Assembly (NCBI RefSeq): GCF_009996735.1
Contig: NZ_JAACYI010000016.1
Span: 1-64,000 of the forward strand
DNA: 64,000 nucleotides
Source: Cellulomonas sp. APG4
Lineage (GTDB): Bacteria; Actinomycetota; Actinomycetes; Actinomycetales; Cellulomonadaceae
Direction: 5' to 3'
How positions within the stretch are numbered: position 1 is the stretch's first letter; each line of letters opens with the position of its first letter. Made by a program: the position numbers and the translations under genes. Below the pieces are notes generated by a model. That model saw only the letters and a program-made list of their open reading frames with translations, did no database searches and was not told the origin of the DNA. Shown piece after piece: positions 19,282 through 30,501 of this stretch.

Positions 19282-19287
19282 CAGGAT
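19282..19287 (+). promoter_or_regulatory. Putative -10 box for leaderless malQ mRNA
   Basis: CAGGAT ends 6 bases before the malQ GTG. The same hexamer at the same distance precedes rpiB (30490-30495), and TANNNT boxes occupy this position before several other genes in the window. Confidence 0.45.
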
Positions 19288-19293
19288 CGGTGC

Positions 19294-21426
19294 GTGGCTG
19301 AGAACCCGACCGACGCCCTGCCCGCGCCCCTGCTGGCACTGGCCGCTCGGCACGGTGTCGTGCCCGACTTCTGGGACTTCGCGGGGGGCCACCGCGCCGT
19401 GCCCGAGCAGACCCTCGTGGCCGTGCTGGGCGCGTTGGGCGTCGACGCGTCGACCCCGGAGCGGGTCGAGGTCGCGCTGGCCGACGCCGACGACGAGCCG
19501 TGGCGGCGCATGCTGCCGCCCGTGGTCGTGCTCCGTGCGGGCCAGCGCCCGCACGTCCCGGTGCACGTGGACCACGGCGACCCGGTCGAGGCCCGCCTCG
19601 AGCTCGACCCCGAGGCAGGCGGCGGCGAGCGGCACGTCGAGCAGGTGGACGTCTACGTGCCTCCGCGCACGGTGGACGGACGGCTCGTGGGGCGTGCGAC
19701 GCTCGAGATCCCGGACGACCTGCCGCTCGGCTGGCACACCCTCGTGGTCGAGAGCGCAGGCACGACGGCGCGCTGCACCGTGGTCGTGACCCCGCAGCGG
19801 CTCGAGCTGGGGCCGGGCCTCACCGAGCGCCGCGCCTGGGGCTTCATGACCCAGCTCTACTCAGTGCGGTCGCGGCGCTCGTGGGGCGTCGGGGACCTCG
19901 CCGACCTTCGCGACATCGCGTGGCTCGCGGGGCGTCGCTGCGGTGCCGACTTCGTGCTGATCAACCCGTTGCATGCCGCCGAGCCCGTACCGCCGCTGAC
20001 GCCGTCGCCGTACCTGCCGACCACGCGGCGCTTCATGGACCCGCAGTACATCCGCGTCGAGGACGTCCCCGAGGTCGCGTACCTGCCGGTCGCCGAGCGG
20101 TCGCTCATCGAGTGGCAGGCCGAGGTCGCGAGGCCGCTGAGCACCGAGCCGGGCCCGATCGAGCGTGATCCTGCCTGGTCGGCGAAGCGGACTGCGCTCG
20201 AGATCGTCTTCGCGGCGCCGCGGGCGGCGGCGCGCGAGGCCGCGTTCCGCTCCTTCCGGGCCGAGCAGGGTCAGGGGCTCGAGGAGTTCGCGACCTGGTG
20301 CGCGATCACCGAGCACTTCGGCGACGAGGCGTGGCCCGAGGGTGCGGACGACGTCGGCTCCGACGTGGTGCGGCGGCTGCGTGAGCAGCTCGCCGACCGG
20401 GTGACCTTCTACTGCTGGCTGCAGTGGGTCGCCGACGAGCAGCTCGCCACGGCGCAGCGCGCCGCACGCGCCGGCGGGATGCGCATCGGCGTGATGCACG
20501 ACCTCGCCGTCGGCGTGCACCCCGAGGGTGCCGACGCGTGGGCCATGCGCGACGTGCTCGCACAGCGCGTCTCCGTGGGCGCGCCGCCGGACATGTACAA
20601 CCAGCAGGGCCAGGACTGGTCGCAGCCGCCCTGGCGTCCCGACGCGCTCGCGCGCGCCGCCTACCGTCCCTACCGCGACATGCTGCGCACCGTGCTGCGG
20701 CATGCGGGAGCGATCCGCATCGACCACGTCATCGGCCTGTTCCGCCTGTGGTGGATCCCGCAGGGTACGAGCGCGCGGGACGGGGCCTACGTGCGCTACG
20801 ACCACGAGGCGCTCGTCGGGATCCTGTGCCTCGAGGCCCACCGCGCAGGCGCGCTGGTGATCGGTGAGGACCTGGGCGTCGTCGAGCCCTGGGCGCGCGA
20901 CTACCTGAACGAGCGCGGCGTGCTCGGCACGTCGGTGCTGTGGTTCGAGCGCGACGGGGACGCGCCGATGGCGCCCGAGCACTACCGGCGGCTCGCCCTC
21001 GCGACCGTCACGACGCACGACCTCCCGCCCACGGCGGGCTACCTCGCGGGTGAGCACGTCGACCTGCGCGACCGTCTCGGCCTCCTGACCGAGCCGGTCG
21101 AGGAGGTCCGCGCCGCGGCGCGGCACGAGCGCGCGCAGATGGTGGGCCTGGTGGGTGAGCGCGGCTTCATCGGCGCCGACCCGTCCGAGCGGCAGCTCGT
21201 CGAGGCCCTGCACCGGCTCGTGATGGACTCGCCGTCGGTGCTCGTGGGTGTCTCGCTCGCGGACGCGGTGGGGGAGCGTCGTGCGCAGAACCAGCCGGGC
21301 ACGGACCAGGAGTACCCGAACTGGCGCGTGCCGCTGGCCGACTCCGCCCAGCGCCTCGTGCTCGTCGACGACCTGTTCGACAACCCCCGGCTCGGGTCAC
21401 TCGTCGCCGTCCTCAACGGCAGGTGA
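19294..21426 (+). CDS. malQ: 4-alpha-glucanotransferase (amylomaltase)
   Basis: 710 residues from the GTG at 19294, the point where conserved sequence begins. An N-terminal helical/beta extension of ~160 residues, normal in actinobacterial MalQ, precedes the GH77 barrel: WGFMTQLYSVRSRRSWGVGD, SPYLPTTRRFMDPQYI, GMRIGVMHDLAVGVHPEGAD (catalytic Asp region), GAIRIDHVIGLFRLWWIP, VIGEDLGVVEP (acid/base Glu) and TTHDLPPTAGYL. It transfers alpha-1,4-glucan chains between donors, acting in maltodextrin/glycogen metabolism. It overlaps the next gene by GTGA. Confidence 0.95.
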   Translation: MAENPTDALPAPLLALAARHGVVPDFWDFAGGHRAVPEQTLVAVLGALGVDASTPERVEVALADADDEPWRRMLPPVVVLRAGQRPHVPVHVDHGDPVEARLELDPEAGGGERHVEQVDVYVPPRTVDGRLVGRATLEIPDDLPLGWHTLVVESAGTTARCTVVVTPQRLELGPGLTERRAWGFMTQLYSVRSRRSWGVGDLADLRDIAWLAGRRCGADFVLINPLHAAEPVPPLTPSPYLPTTRRFMDPQYIRVEDVPEVAYLPVAERSLIEWQAEVARPLSTEPGPIERDPAWSAKRTALEIVFAAPRAAAREAAFRSFRAEQGQGLEEFATWCAITEHFGDEAWPEGADDVGSDVVRRLREQLADRVTFYCWLQWVADEQLATAQRAARAGGMRIGVMHDLAVGVHPEGADAWAMRDVLAQRVSVGAPPDMYNQQGQDWSQPPWRPDALARAAYRPYRDMLRTVLRHAGAIRIDHVIGLFRLWWIPQGTSARDGAYVRYDHEALVGILCLEAHRAGALVIGEDLGVVEPWARDYLNERGVLGTSVLWFERDGDAPMAPEHYRRLALATVTTHDLPPTAGYLAGEHVDLRDRLGLLTEPVEEVRAAARHERAQMVGLVGERGFIGADPSERQLVEALHRLVMDSPSVLVGVSLADAVGERRAQNQPGTDQEYPNWRVPLADSAQRLVLVDDLFDNPRLGSLVAVLNGR

Positions 21427-21965
21427 CCAGCCCGCGGCGGGCTCGGGTGATGGGCACCTCCGGGGCGGGGAAGACGACCTTCGCGCGTGACCTCGCGGGT
21501 CGCCTCGGCGTGCCCCACCTCGAGCTCGACGGGCTCTTCCACCAGCCGGGCTGGCGTCCTGCGGACGACGAGACGTTCGCGGCCGACATCGCGCGGTGGG
21601 TCGCGGCGGCGCCGCAGGGCTGGGTGGTCGACGGCAACTACCGCTCGCGCACGGCCGCGATCACTGCGCTCGCGGACACCGTCGTCTGGCTCGACCACCC
21701 ACGGTGGCTGGTGATGTCCAGGGTGGTGCGCCGCACGCTGGCCCGTGTCCTGCTGCGCCGCGCGCTGTGGAACGGCAACCGCGAGCGGGTGGCCAACCTC
21801 CTCACCCGTGAGCCCGCCGAGAACATCGTGCTCTGGTCCTGGCGAACGTACGGACCGAACCGCGAGCAGATGGCCGCGGCGGCCGACGACCGCTGGGTGC
21901 GGCTGCGCGGGCGGGCGGCGGCGCGGCGCTGGCTCGACCGGTTCCCGGGGGCGCCGACCCCGTAG
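21423..21965 (+). CDS. P-loop NTPase, adenylate-kinase/topology-modulation-like
   Basis: 180 residues; the GTG start overlaps the malQ stop by 4 bases. Walker A is GTSGAGKTTFARDLA near the N-terminus, followed by LELDGLFHQPGW, GWVVDGNYRSR and VVWLDHPRWLVMSRVVRRTL, a pattern of small nucleoside-kinase-like proteins often annotated as DNA topology modulation FlaR-like or AAA family ATPases. It may phosphorylate a nucleotide or small molecule; the substrate is not inferable. Coupled translation with malQ may be incidental. Confidence 0.75.
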   Translation: MTSPRRARVMGTSGAGKTTFARDLAGRLGVPHLELDGLFHQPGWRPADDETFAADIARWVAAAPQGWVVDGNYRSRTAAITALADTVVWLDHPRWLVMSRVVRRTLARVLLRRALWNGNRERVANLLTREPAENIVLWSWRTYGPNREQMAAAADDRWVRLRGRAAARRWLDRFPGAPTP

Positions 21966-21985
21966 GTGGCGCCCCCCGGACGGTG

Positions 21986-24586
<2,601 letters not shown>

Positions 24587-24702
24587 GGCACGCTCCTCGG
24601 CTGCTCAGCATGTGGACGACGGGCCCGATCCTTTCACGGCGTCGCCGTGGGGCGCGCGTCCGTGCGACGGCGGGGCCCGCGGCGGCGACGTACGGTGCTG
24701 GT

Positions 24703-24756
24703 GCGCCACATCGGCCGCCGGGTCGGTGTGGCGCTCGCACGCCGCAGCGGCGTGCG
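24703..24756 (+). repeat. Two adjacent inverted repeats upstream of the DsbA-like gene
   Basis: GCGCCACA (24703-24710) pairs with TGTGGCGC (24727-24734). Two bases later CGCACGCCGC (24736-24745) pairs with GCGGCGTGCG (24747-24756) around a single A. Both lie 25-80 bases upstream of the GTG at 24781. They could be paired operator sites or a structured 5' leader. Confidence 0.5.
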
Positions 24757-24780
24757 TCCGCGACCGAAGGAGCCCCGTCC

Positions 24781-25404
24781 GTGAGCAGCACCCCCGCCCC
24801 CCGCCGCACGGCGGAGATGTGGTTCGACCCGATGTGCCCCTGGGCATGGATGACGTCGCGATGGCTGACCGAGGTCGAGCGGGTCCGCCCGGTGGACGTG
24901 ACGTGGAGCGTGATGAGCCTCGCGGTGCTCAACGAGGGGCGTGACCTCCCCGAGGACTACCGGCGCCTGATGGACGCGGCGTGGGGCCCCGTGCGGGTGC
25001 TCATGGCCGCGCGGGCCGCGCACGGCGACCAGGTGCTCAAGCCGCTGTACGACGCGATCGGCACGCGCCTGCACCCGCAGGGCCGCAAGGACCGCGACGT
25101 CGTCGTGCGCGAGGCCCTCGTCGAGGTCGGCCTGTCCGTCGAGCTCGCGGATGCGGCGACGAGCGACGCGCACGACGACGAGCTGCGGGCCTCGCACGCC
25201 CGCGCGATCGACCTCGTCGGCGACGACGTCGGTACGCCCGTGATCGCGATCGACGGCGGCCAGGCCTTCTTCGGCCCCGTCATGACGCCGGCGCCCGCAG
25301 GTGAGGACGCCGGCCGACTCTGGGACGGCTTCGCCCTCGTGACGAGCGTCCCGGGCTTCTACGAGCTCAAGCGCACCCGCACCCAGGGCCCGATCTTCAC
25401 CTGA
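24781..25404 (+). CDS. DsbA-family oxidoreductase, mycothiol-dependent nitroreductase-like
   Basis: 207 residues, GTG start with GAAGGAG upstream. AEMWFDPMCPWAWMTSRWL marks the thioredoxin-fold active site, and DDVGTPVIAIDGGQAFFGPV carries the cis-Pro region. This closely resembles the Rv2466c/mycoredoxin-3 type of DsbA-like mycothiol-dependent reductases of actinobacteria, which have CPWC; here the second cysteine is Ala (CPWA), implying a monothiol mechanism. It is cytoplasmic, as no signal peptide is visible. Confidence 0.8.
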   Translation: MSSTPAPRRTAEMWFDPMCPWAWMTSRWLTEVERVRPVDVTWSVMSLAVLNEGRDLPEDYRRLMDAAWGPVRVLMAARAAHGDQVLKPLYDAIGTRLHPQGRKDRDVVVREALVEVGLSVELADAATSDAHDDELRASHARAIDLVGDDVGTPVIAIDGGQAFFGPVMTPAPAGEDAGRLWDGFALVTSVPGFYELKRTRTQGPIFT

Positions 25405-25420
25405 CCCTCCCCACCGCAAC

Positions 25421-25665
25421 CCAAACGTTCGAATGCGAACGTACGCGCGGAGTGGCCCGGTCCGATCCCGCCCATGCGCACACAGGTGCGCATGGGCCTC
25501 CCGCACGACGGCGTGCTGTGCCTGGACGCGGGGATGGCGCACGTGCGAGGGGCTGCAGGGCGCGCCAGCGCCACCCATGCAGGTTCCTACGTTTGCGAGC
25601 TCTCGTGCGTATGCGCCTGTTCAGTACCGGCCCATACGTGTACCTGTTCGCCTTCGAACGTTTGG
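25421..25665. repeat. 245-bp imperfect palindromic intergenic element
   Basis: CCAAACGTTCGAA (25421-25433) and TTCGAACGTTTGG (25653-25665) are perfect 13-base terminal inverted repeats. The similarity continues inward: after the repeat, the left arm has GCGAAC then GTACGCG and TGGCCCGGT, and the right arm read in reverse has GCGAAC, GTACACG and TGGGCCGGT. Nested perfect palindromes occur inside (ACGTTCG-AATG-CGAACGT at 25425-25442 and a 28-base one at 25470). GC content is visibly lower than in neighbouring genes. No frame shows coding bias. It fills the gap between two plus-strand genes. Confidence 0.75.
25470..25497. repeat. Perfect 12-bp-arm palindrome with 4-base loop
   Basis: GCCCATGCGCAC, loop ACAG, GTGCGCATGGGC. 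It is perfect over 28 bases and lies 66 bases after the DsbA-like gene stop. It could terminate that transcript or serve as a protein-binding site. A degenerate relative of the ACAGGTGCGCATGGGC half occurs in reverse orientation at about 25630-25647. Confidence 0.8.
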
Positions 25666-25689
25666 AAGGGGCGGGTGGGGTGGGGGTCG

Positions 25690-25695
25690 TAGCGT
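25690..25695 (+). promoter_or_regulatory. Putative -10 box for leaderless FAD-oxidoreductase mRNA
   Basis: TAGCGT lies 6 bases upstream of the ATG at 25702, just outside the palindromic element, with no Shine-Dalgarno at normal spacing. Confidence 0.5.
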
Positions 25696-25701
25696 GGGGG
25701 G

Positions 25702-27267
25702 ATGGAGGGCACCGTGCGCGCGAGGTACGACGTCGTCGTGGTGGGCGGCGGCCACAACGGGCTCACCGCGGCCGCCTACCTCGCACGAGCGGGGCGGACG
25801 GTGCTGCTGCTCGAGGCGGCCGACCACCTGGGCGGGGCGACCGTCTCGGACGAGGTGTTCCCGGGGGTGGACGCGCGGCTCTCGCGCTACTCCTACCTCG
25901 TCTCGCTGCTGCCTCGCGCGGTGCGCGACGAGCTCGGCCTGCCGCTCCGGCTCGTGCGGCGACGGGTGCAGTCCTACACGCCGGCACCCAGCGACCCGAC
26001 GTGCGGCCTCCTCGTCGACTCGGGTGACCCGGCCGCGACCGCGAGATCCTTCGACGCCGTGGGCGCGGCGCGCGACCTCGCGGCCTGGGAGGCCTTCGGT
26101 GCGCGCACGGCCGCACTCGCCGGCGCGGTCTTCCCGACCATGACGGGCCCCCTGCCCGGAGCGCGCGAGGTGCGTGCGGCCGTGGGGGAGGAGTGGTGGC
26201 GGGACCTCCACGCCCCGCTCGGGGAGCTGGTCGAGCGGACCTTCTCCGCCGACCTGGTGCGCGGCGTCGTCCTGACCGATGCGCTCATCGGCACGTTCGC
26301 CGACGCGCACGAGCCGACCCTCGTCCAGAACAGGTGCTTCCTCTACCACGTGATCGGAGGAGGGACCGGCGACTGGGACGTTCCCGTCGGCGGCATGGGG
26401 GCCGTCAGCCGCGCGCTCGCGGACACCGCACGCGCGGCAGGCGCCGAGATCCGCACCTCGGCCCGCGTGGACGCGCTCGAGAGCACGCGCGCGGGCGTCA
26501 CCGTCCACTGGAGCGACGACGACGGCGTGCACCGTGCCACCGAGGGGACGCACGTGCTCGCGGGGTGCAGCCCGCACGAGCTCGAGCGTCTGCTCGGGCG
26601 CGACGTCGAGGCACCCGAGGGCTCGCAGCTCAAGGTCAACATGCTGCTCCGTCGTCTGCCTCGCCTGCGTGACCGCGGTGTGGACCCCGCGGCGGCGTTC
26701 GCGGGGACCTTCCACGTCAACGAGGGCTACGAGCAGCTCGCCACGGCCCACCGAGAGGCCGCGTCGGGCAGCATCCCGACCGTGCCGCCCGCGGAGATCT
26801 ACTGCCACACACTGACCGACCCGTCGATCCTGGGCGAGCAGCTGCGGGCGAGCGGGCACCACACCCTCACGCTGTTCGGCCTGCACATGCCCGCGCGGCT
26901 GTTCCGGGCCGATCCGGACGGTGCACGCGACGCCGCGCTCGCCGCGACTCTCGCGTCCCTCGACAGCGTGCTGGCCGAGCCGCTCGTGGACTGCCTCGCG
27001 TCCGACGGCGAGGGACGGCCGTGCCTCGACGTGCGCACCCCGGTCGACCTCGAGCAGGACGTCCACCTGCCCGGAGGGCACATCTTCCACCGCGACCTGC
27101 AGTGGCCGTGGGCCGCGGACGACGAACGTGGGACGGACCCCGCGCGTCGGTGGGGCGTCGCGACGCGCGAGCCCCGCGTGCTGCTGTGCGGCGCCGGAGC
27201 CGTGCGCGGTGGCGGGGTGAGCGCTGTGCCCGGGCGGTCGGCCGCGATGGCGCTGCTGGAGGCCTGA
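25702..27267 (+). CDS. FAD-dependent oxidoreductase, phytoene-desaturase/PYROXD2-like
   Basis: 521 residues. The N-terminal dinucleotide-binding fold reads YDVVVVGGGHNGLTAAAYLARAG (here the GxGxxG-type FAD site) with LLLEAADHLGGATVSDE after it, and the C-terminal FAD motif is VLLCGAGAVRGGGVSAVPGR. The spacing and GGMGAVSRALADTARAAGAEI segment fit the CrtI-like amine-oxidase superfamily, closest in feel to PYROXD2-like proteins rather than carotenoid enzymes, since no crt genes are nearby. The substrate is unknown. Probably leaderless. Confidence 0.85.
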   Translation: MEGTVRARYDVVVVGGGHNGLTAAAYLARAGRTVLLLEAADHLGGATVSDEVFPGVDARLSRYSYLVSLLPRAVRDELGLPLRLVRRRVQSYTPAPSDPTCGLLVDSGDPAATARSFDAVGAARDLAAWEAFGARTAALAGAVFPTMTGPLPGAREVRAAVGEEWWRDLHAPLGELVERTFSADLVRGVVLTDALIGTFADAHEPTLVQNRCFLYHVIGGGTGDWDVPVGGMGAVSRALADTARAAGAEIRTSARVDALESTRAGVTVHWSDDDGVHRATEGTHVLAGCSPHELERLLGRDVEAPEGSQLKVNMLLRRLPRLRDRGVDPAAAFAGTFHVNEGYEQLATAHREAASGSIPTVPPAEIYCHTLTDPSILGEQLRASGHHTLTLFGLHMPARLFRADPDGARDAALAATLASLDSVLAEPLVDCLASDGEGRPCLDVRTPVDLEQDVHLPGGHIFHRDLQWPWAADDERGTDPARRWGVATREPRVLLCGAGAVRGGGVSAVPGRSAAMALLEA

Positions 27268-27332
27268 CGCGCGCCTCGCACCCGCGGTGCGGGTCATGAC
27301 ATGCTTCCGTGGCTGCGTGAAGGAGGAGCGGG

Positions 27333-27908
27333 ATGACGACAACCCCGAGCGGTGCCCGGCCCGGGCGCGGTCGGCGGACCCTCGGCCCCGGCCTCACGGC
27401 CTTCCTGGTCGTGGACGTGCTGCTGGTGCTCGCCTTCGTGCTCGTGGCGGTCAACGCCCCGCAGCGCGGCGGCCCGGCGCAGGAGCCGACCACCGAGGCG
27501 GCCGAGCCCGAGACCACGCCCGAGGCGAGCGCGCCCGAGGATCCCACCGACGCCGAGGCCCTGACGGCCTTCGTCCTGCCGAGCGGGAACATCCACTGCG
27601 CGATGGACGAGACGTCGGCCACGTGCACGATCCTGTCGTTCAGCTACGACGCGCCCGAGGCGCCCGAGGACTGTGCGGGCACCGTCGGCAACGTGCTCCG
27701 CGTCGACGCCGAGTCCGAGGAGGTCACGTTCCCGTGCGTCGAGGGCGAGCCGCCCGCCGCACCCAAGGACGCACCCGAGCTCGCCTACGGTGAGGCGAGC
27801 TCCGTGGGGGACATGACGTGCCAGAGCTCGCGCAACGGCGCCTTCTGCCGACACAACCCGAGCGGTGCGGGCTTCTCCCTCGCGCGCGCCGGCTACACGA
27901 TCTTCTGA
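27333..27908 (+). CDS. Membrane-anchored DUF6636-like extracellular protein
   Basis: 191 residues. One transmembrane helix (LTAFLVVDVLLVLAFVLVAV, about 22-41) is followed by an acidic Pro/Thr/Glu linker and a Cys-containing domain: FVLPSGNIHCAMDETSATC, then DMTCQSSRNGAFCRHNPSGA and a C-terminal SLARAGYTIF. The PSGNIxC opening and xCxxxxxGxxC...GFxLxRAxYxxF ending are those of DUF6636-type secreted domains, with probable disulfides. Function unknown. It has a GAAGGAGCGGG Shine-Dalgarno. Confidence 0.75.
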   Translation: MTTTPSGARPGRGRRTLGPGLTAFLVVDVLLVLAFVLVAVNAPQRGGPAQEPTTEAAEPETTPEASAPEDPTDAEALTAFVLPSGNIHCAMDETSATCTILSFSYDAPEAPEDCAGTVGNVLRVDAESEEVTFPCVEGEPPAAPKDAPELAYGEASSVGDMTCQSSRNGAFCRHNPSGAGFSLARAGYTIF

Positions 27909-27935
27909 CGACCTGCCGGGACGAGGAGCACGACG

Positions 27936-28388
27936 GTGACGCCCGGGCCCCCTGAGGCGATGCTCGTGGTGCTGCCCACGGCGGCCGACCTCGGGCGCTT
28001 CCCGACGGCGTACGTCGACGGCCTCGCGACGCGCGGTGGCCTCCGCCTGCTCTCGGCACGGGGACGGGCGACGCGCACCGGTGCCCGTGCGCTGATGGCC
28101 GCGCACGAGCACCGCGAGGCGTACGTCGCGGAGGTCGTGTCACGACCGTTCGCGGACACGAACGTCCTGCGGCTGACCCTCACCGTGGTGCCGGACGACG
28201 GTCCCGGGGCGTGGGTGGTCCGCACCCGGTCGTCCGCGACCTTCCTGCCCGAGGCGGGACACCCGTGCGACCTGTGGCTGTCTCCGCGGGACGCCTCGGC
28301 CGTGCTCGTCGCGGCACCGCAGACGCGGTGGTACGCGGACGGGACGCCACCCGGTCCCACCGCGCCCCCGCACGCCCCGGCCGGCTGA
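27936..28388 (+). CDS. Hypothetical protein
   Basis: 150 residues, GTG start with GAGGAG upstream. I do not recognise the family. It appears soluble, with strand-like segments (AMLVVLPTAADLGRF, YVAEVVSRPFADTNVLRLTL, AWVVRTRSSATFLP) and a Pro-rich tail. It starts 27 bases after the DUF6636-like gene and may be co-transcribed. It ends 11 bases from the convergent M13 peptidase. Confidence 0.55.
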   Translation: MTPGPPEAMLVVLPTAADLGRFPTAYVDGLATRGGLRLLSARGRATRTGARALMAAHEHREAYVAEVVSRPFADTNVLRLTLTVVPDDGPGAWVVRTRSSATFLPEAGHPCDLWLSPRDASAVLVAAPQTRWYADGTPPGPTAPPHAPAG

Positions 28389-28399
28389 GGGACGCCCCC

Positions 28400-30403
28400 T
28401 CACCAGATCCGGACGCGTTCCTCCGGGGCGAGGTACAGGGCGTCGTCGGGCGTGACGTCGAACGCGTCGTGGAACTCGTCGAGGTTGCGCACCACGCCGT
28501 TGCAGCGGAACTCGTTGGGCGAGTGCGGATCCGTCGCGAGGCGGCGGATCATCTCCTCGTCGCGGCCCTTCGACTGCCACACCTGCGCCCAGCTGAGCAG
28601 CACCCGCTGCACACCCGTGAGCCCGTCGACCACGGGCGCCTCGTCGAGCGGGCGGCCGAGGGCGATCCGGTAGGCGGCGAGGGCGATCGAGAGCCCGCCG
28701 AGGTCGCCGATGTTCTCGCCGATGGTGAGCTCACCGTTGACCCGGTGCACGTCGTCGAGCTGCGCCGGGGAGAACTGCGCGTACTGGTCCACCAGCGTCT
28801 TCGTCCGCCGCTCGAACTCGGTGCGGTCCTGCGCCGTCCACCAGTCCTCGAGGCGCCCCAGGCCGTCGTACTTCGAGCCCTGGTCGTCGAAGCCGTGCCC
28901 GATCTCGTGACCGATCACGGCACCGATCCCGCCGTAGTTGACCGCGTCCTCCGCCTGGGGGTCGAAGAACGGCGGCTGGAGGATCGCCGCGGGGAAGACG
29001 ATCTCGTTGAGCCCGGGGTTGTAGTAGGCGTTCACGGTCTGCGGAGTCATGAACCACTCGTCGCGATCGACCGGCCTGCCGATCTTGCCGAGCTCGCGGT
29101 CCTGCTCGTAGGCGTGCGAGCGACGCACGTTGCCCACCAGGTCGTCGGGCCGGATCTCGAGCCCGGCGTAGGTCTTCCACCGCTCCGGGTAGCCGATCTT
29201 GGGCGTGAACGCCTCGAGCTTGGCCAGCGCGCGCTCGCGCGTGGCCGGGGTCATCCACTCGAGGTCGGTGATCGACTCGCGGTACGCGGCCACGAGGTTG
29301 TCGACGAGCTCGACCATCCGCTCCTTGTGCGCGGGTGGGAAGTGGCGCTCGACGTAGACCTGCCCCACCGCCTCGCCGAGCGCGCCCTCGACGAGGGAGA
29401 CGCCGCGCTTCCAGCGGTCGCGGATCTGCGTGGCGCCCGTGAGGGTGCGCCCGTAGAAGTCGAAGTTGGCCTGCACGACGGCGTCGTGCAGGTAGGGCGC
29501 GCGTGCGGTCACGAGGTGGTACCGGAACCACGCCTGCCACTGCTCGACGGGAGCCTGCTCCCAGAGCCGCGCGAAGCCCTCGGCGAAGTCGGGCTCGCGT
29601 ACGACCAGCTGGTCGAGCGCACCCTCCGGGGCGCCGAGGGCGGCGGCCCACCCGTGCCAGTCGAAGCCGGGAGCGCGCGCCGCGAGCTCGGCGAGCGTCA
29701 TCGGGTTGTAGGTGAGGTCCGCGTCGCGGTCGCGGACCACGTCCCAGTGCACGGCGGCGAGCTGCGTCTCGAGGTCCAGCACGAGGCCGGCCGCCTGCTC
29801 GGCGGCGGCCGGGTCGAGCCCGCTGAGCCCGAGCATCCGCGCCAGGTGCGTGCGGTAGCCGTCGCGCACGGGCGCGTACTGCTCCTCGCGGTAGTACGCC
29901 TCGTCGGGGAGCCCGAGCCCCGACTGCACGAGGTGCACCACATAGCGCTCCGGGTCCTTGGCGTCGTTGTCGACCCAGAAGCCGACCGCCCCCGCGCCGC
30001 CGGTGCGCTGCAGCTCGCCGAGCAGGCGGACCAGGGCCGCGCGGTCGGTGGCCGCGTCGATCGCCCCGAGCTCGTCGGACACCGCACCCAGGCCCAGCGC
30101 CTCGACGCGGTCGGTGTCCATGAAGCTCGCGTACAACGCACCCACCTGCGCCGCGGGGCCCGAGGGGTCGGTCGCGGCGTCGTCGGCGACGCGTGCGCCC
30201 AGCTCCTCGATGATCGCGCGCACGTGTTCCTCGGCCTCGTCGTGCAGCGCGCGGAACGCGCCGTCCATCGCGCGGTCGCCCGGGATCTCGTGGCTGTCGA
30301 TCCACCGGCCGTTCACGTGGCGGTAGAGGTCGTCCTGGGGGCGTGCGGCGGGGTCGAGGGCCGTCAGGTCGATGCCGCTGCGCAGCGCGTCGTGCGTCGT
30401 CAT
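28400..30403 (-). CDS. pepO: M13 family zinc metallopeptidase (neprilysin/PepO-like)
   Basis: 667 residues. The zinc motif HEIGH is at about 499-503 with the third ligand Glu563 in GENIGDLGG. VNAYYNPGLNEIVFPAAILQPPFF is the conserved substrate-binding NAxY segment, and the C-terminal PHSPNEFRCNG is diagnostic of the family. No signal peptide is visible, so it is probably a cytoplasmic oligopeptidase. A TAGCCT -10 (minus strand 30416-30411) lies 7 bases before the ATG, suggesting a leaderless mRNA. Confidence 0.95.
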   Translation of the reverse strand: MTTHDALRSGIDLTALDPAARPQDDLYRHVNGRWIDSHEIPGDRAMDGAFRALHDEAEEHVRAIIEELGARVADDAATDPSGPAAQVGALYASFMDTDRVEALGLGAVSDELGAIDAATDRAALVRLLGELQRTGGAGAVGFWVDNDAKDPERYVVHLVQSGLGLPDEAYYREEQYAPVRDGYRTHLARMLGLSGLDPAAAEQAAGLVLDLETQLAAVHWDVVRDRDADLTYNPMTLAELAARAPGFDWHGWAAALGAPEGALDQLVVREPDFAEGFARLWEQAPVEQWQAWFRYHLVTARAPYLHDAVVQANFDFYGRTLTGATQIRDRWKRGVSLVEGALGEAVGQVYVERHFPPAHKERMVELVDNLVAAYRESITDLEWMTPATRERALAKLEAFTPKIGYPERWKTYAGLEIRPDDLVGNVRRSHAYEQDRELGKIGRPVDRDEWFMTPQTVNAYYNPGLNEIVFPAAILQPPFFDPQAEDAVNYGGIGAVIGHEIGHGFDDQGSKYDGLGRLEDWWTAQDRTEFERRTKTLVDQYAQFSPAQLDDVHRVNGELTIGENIGDLGGLSIALAAYRIALGRPLDEAPVVDGLTGVQRVLLSWAQVWQSKGRDEEMIRRLATDPHSPNEFRCNGVVRNLDEFHDAFDVTPDDALYLAPEERVRIW

Positions 30404-30501
30404 GGCGCCCAGGCTAACGGCGGATGCGGCCGCCCGACGGACCGACGACCGTGGTCCGGGCGCGGCCCCGCGAGATGGGCCCGGGCTGGCAGGATGGCGG
30501 C

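Noticed and set aside
25421-25665. Insertion sequence
   Set aside because: Terminal inverted repeats are present but there is no transposase frame and I could not see a clear target duplication; kept as an unexplained element.
25433-25700. Small ORFs inside the palindromic element
   Set aside because: Several frames are open but show no codon bias, are Cys/Arg-rich by chance, and arise from the inverted repeats.
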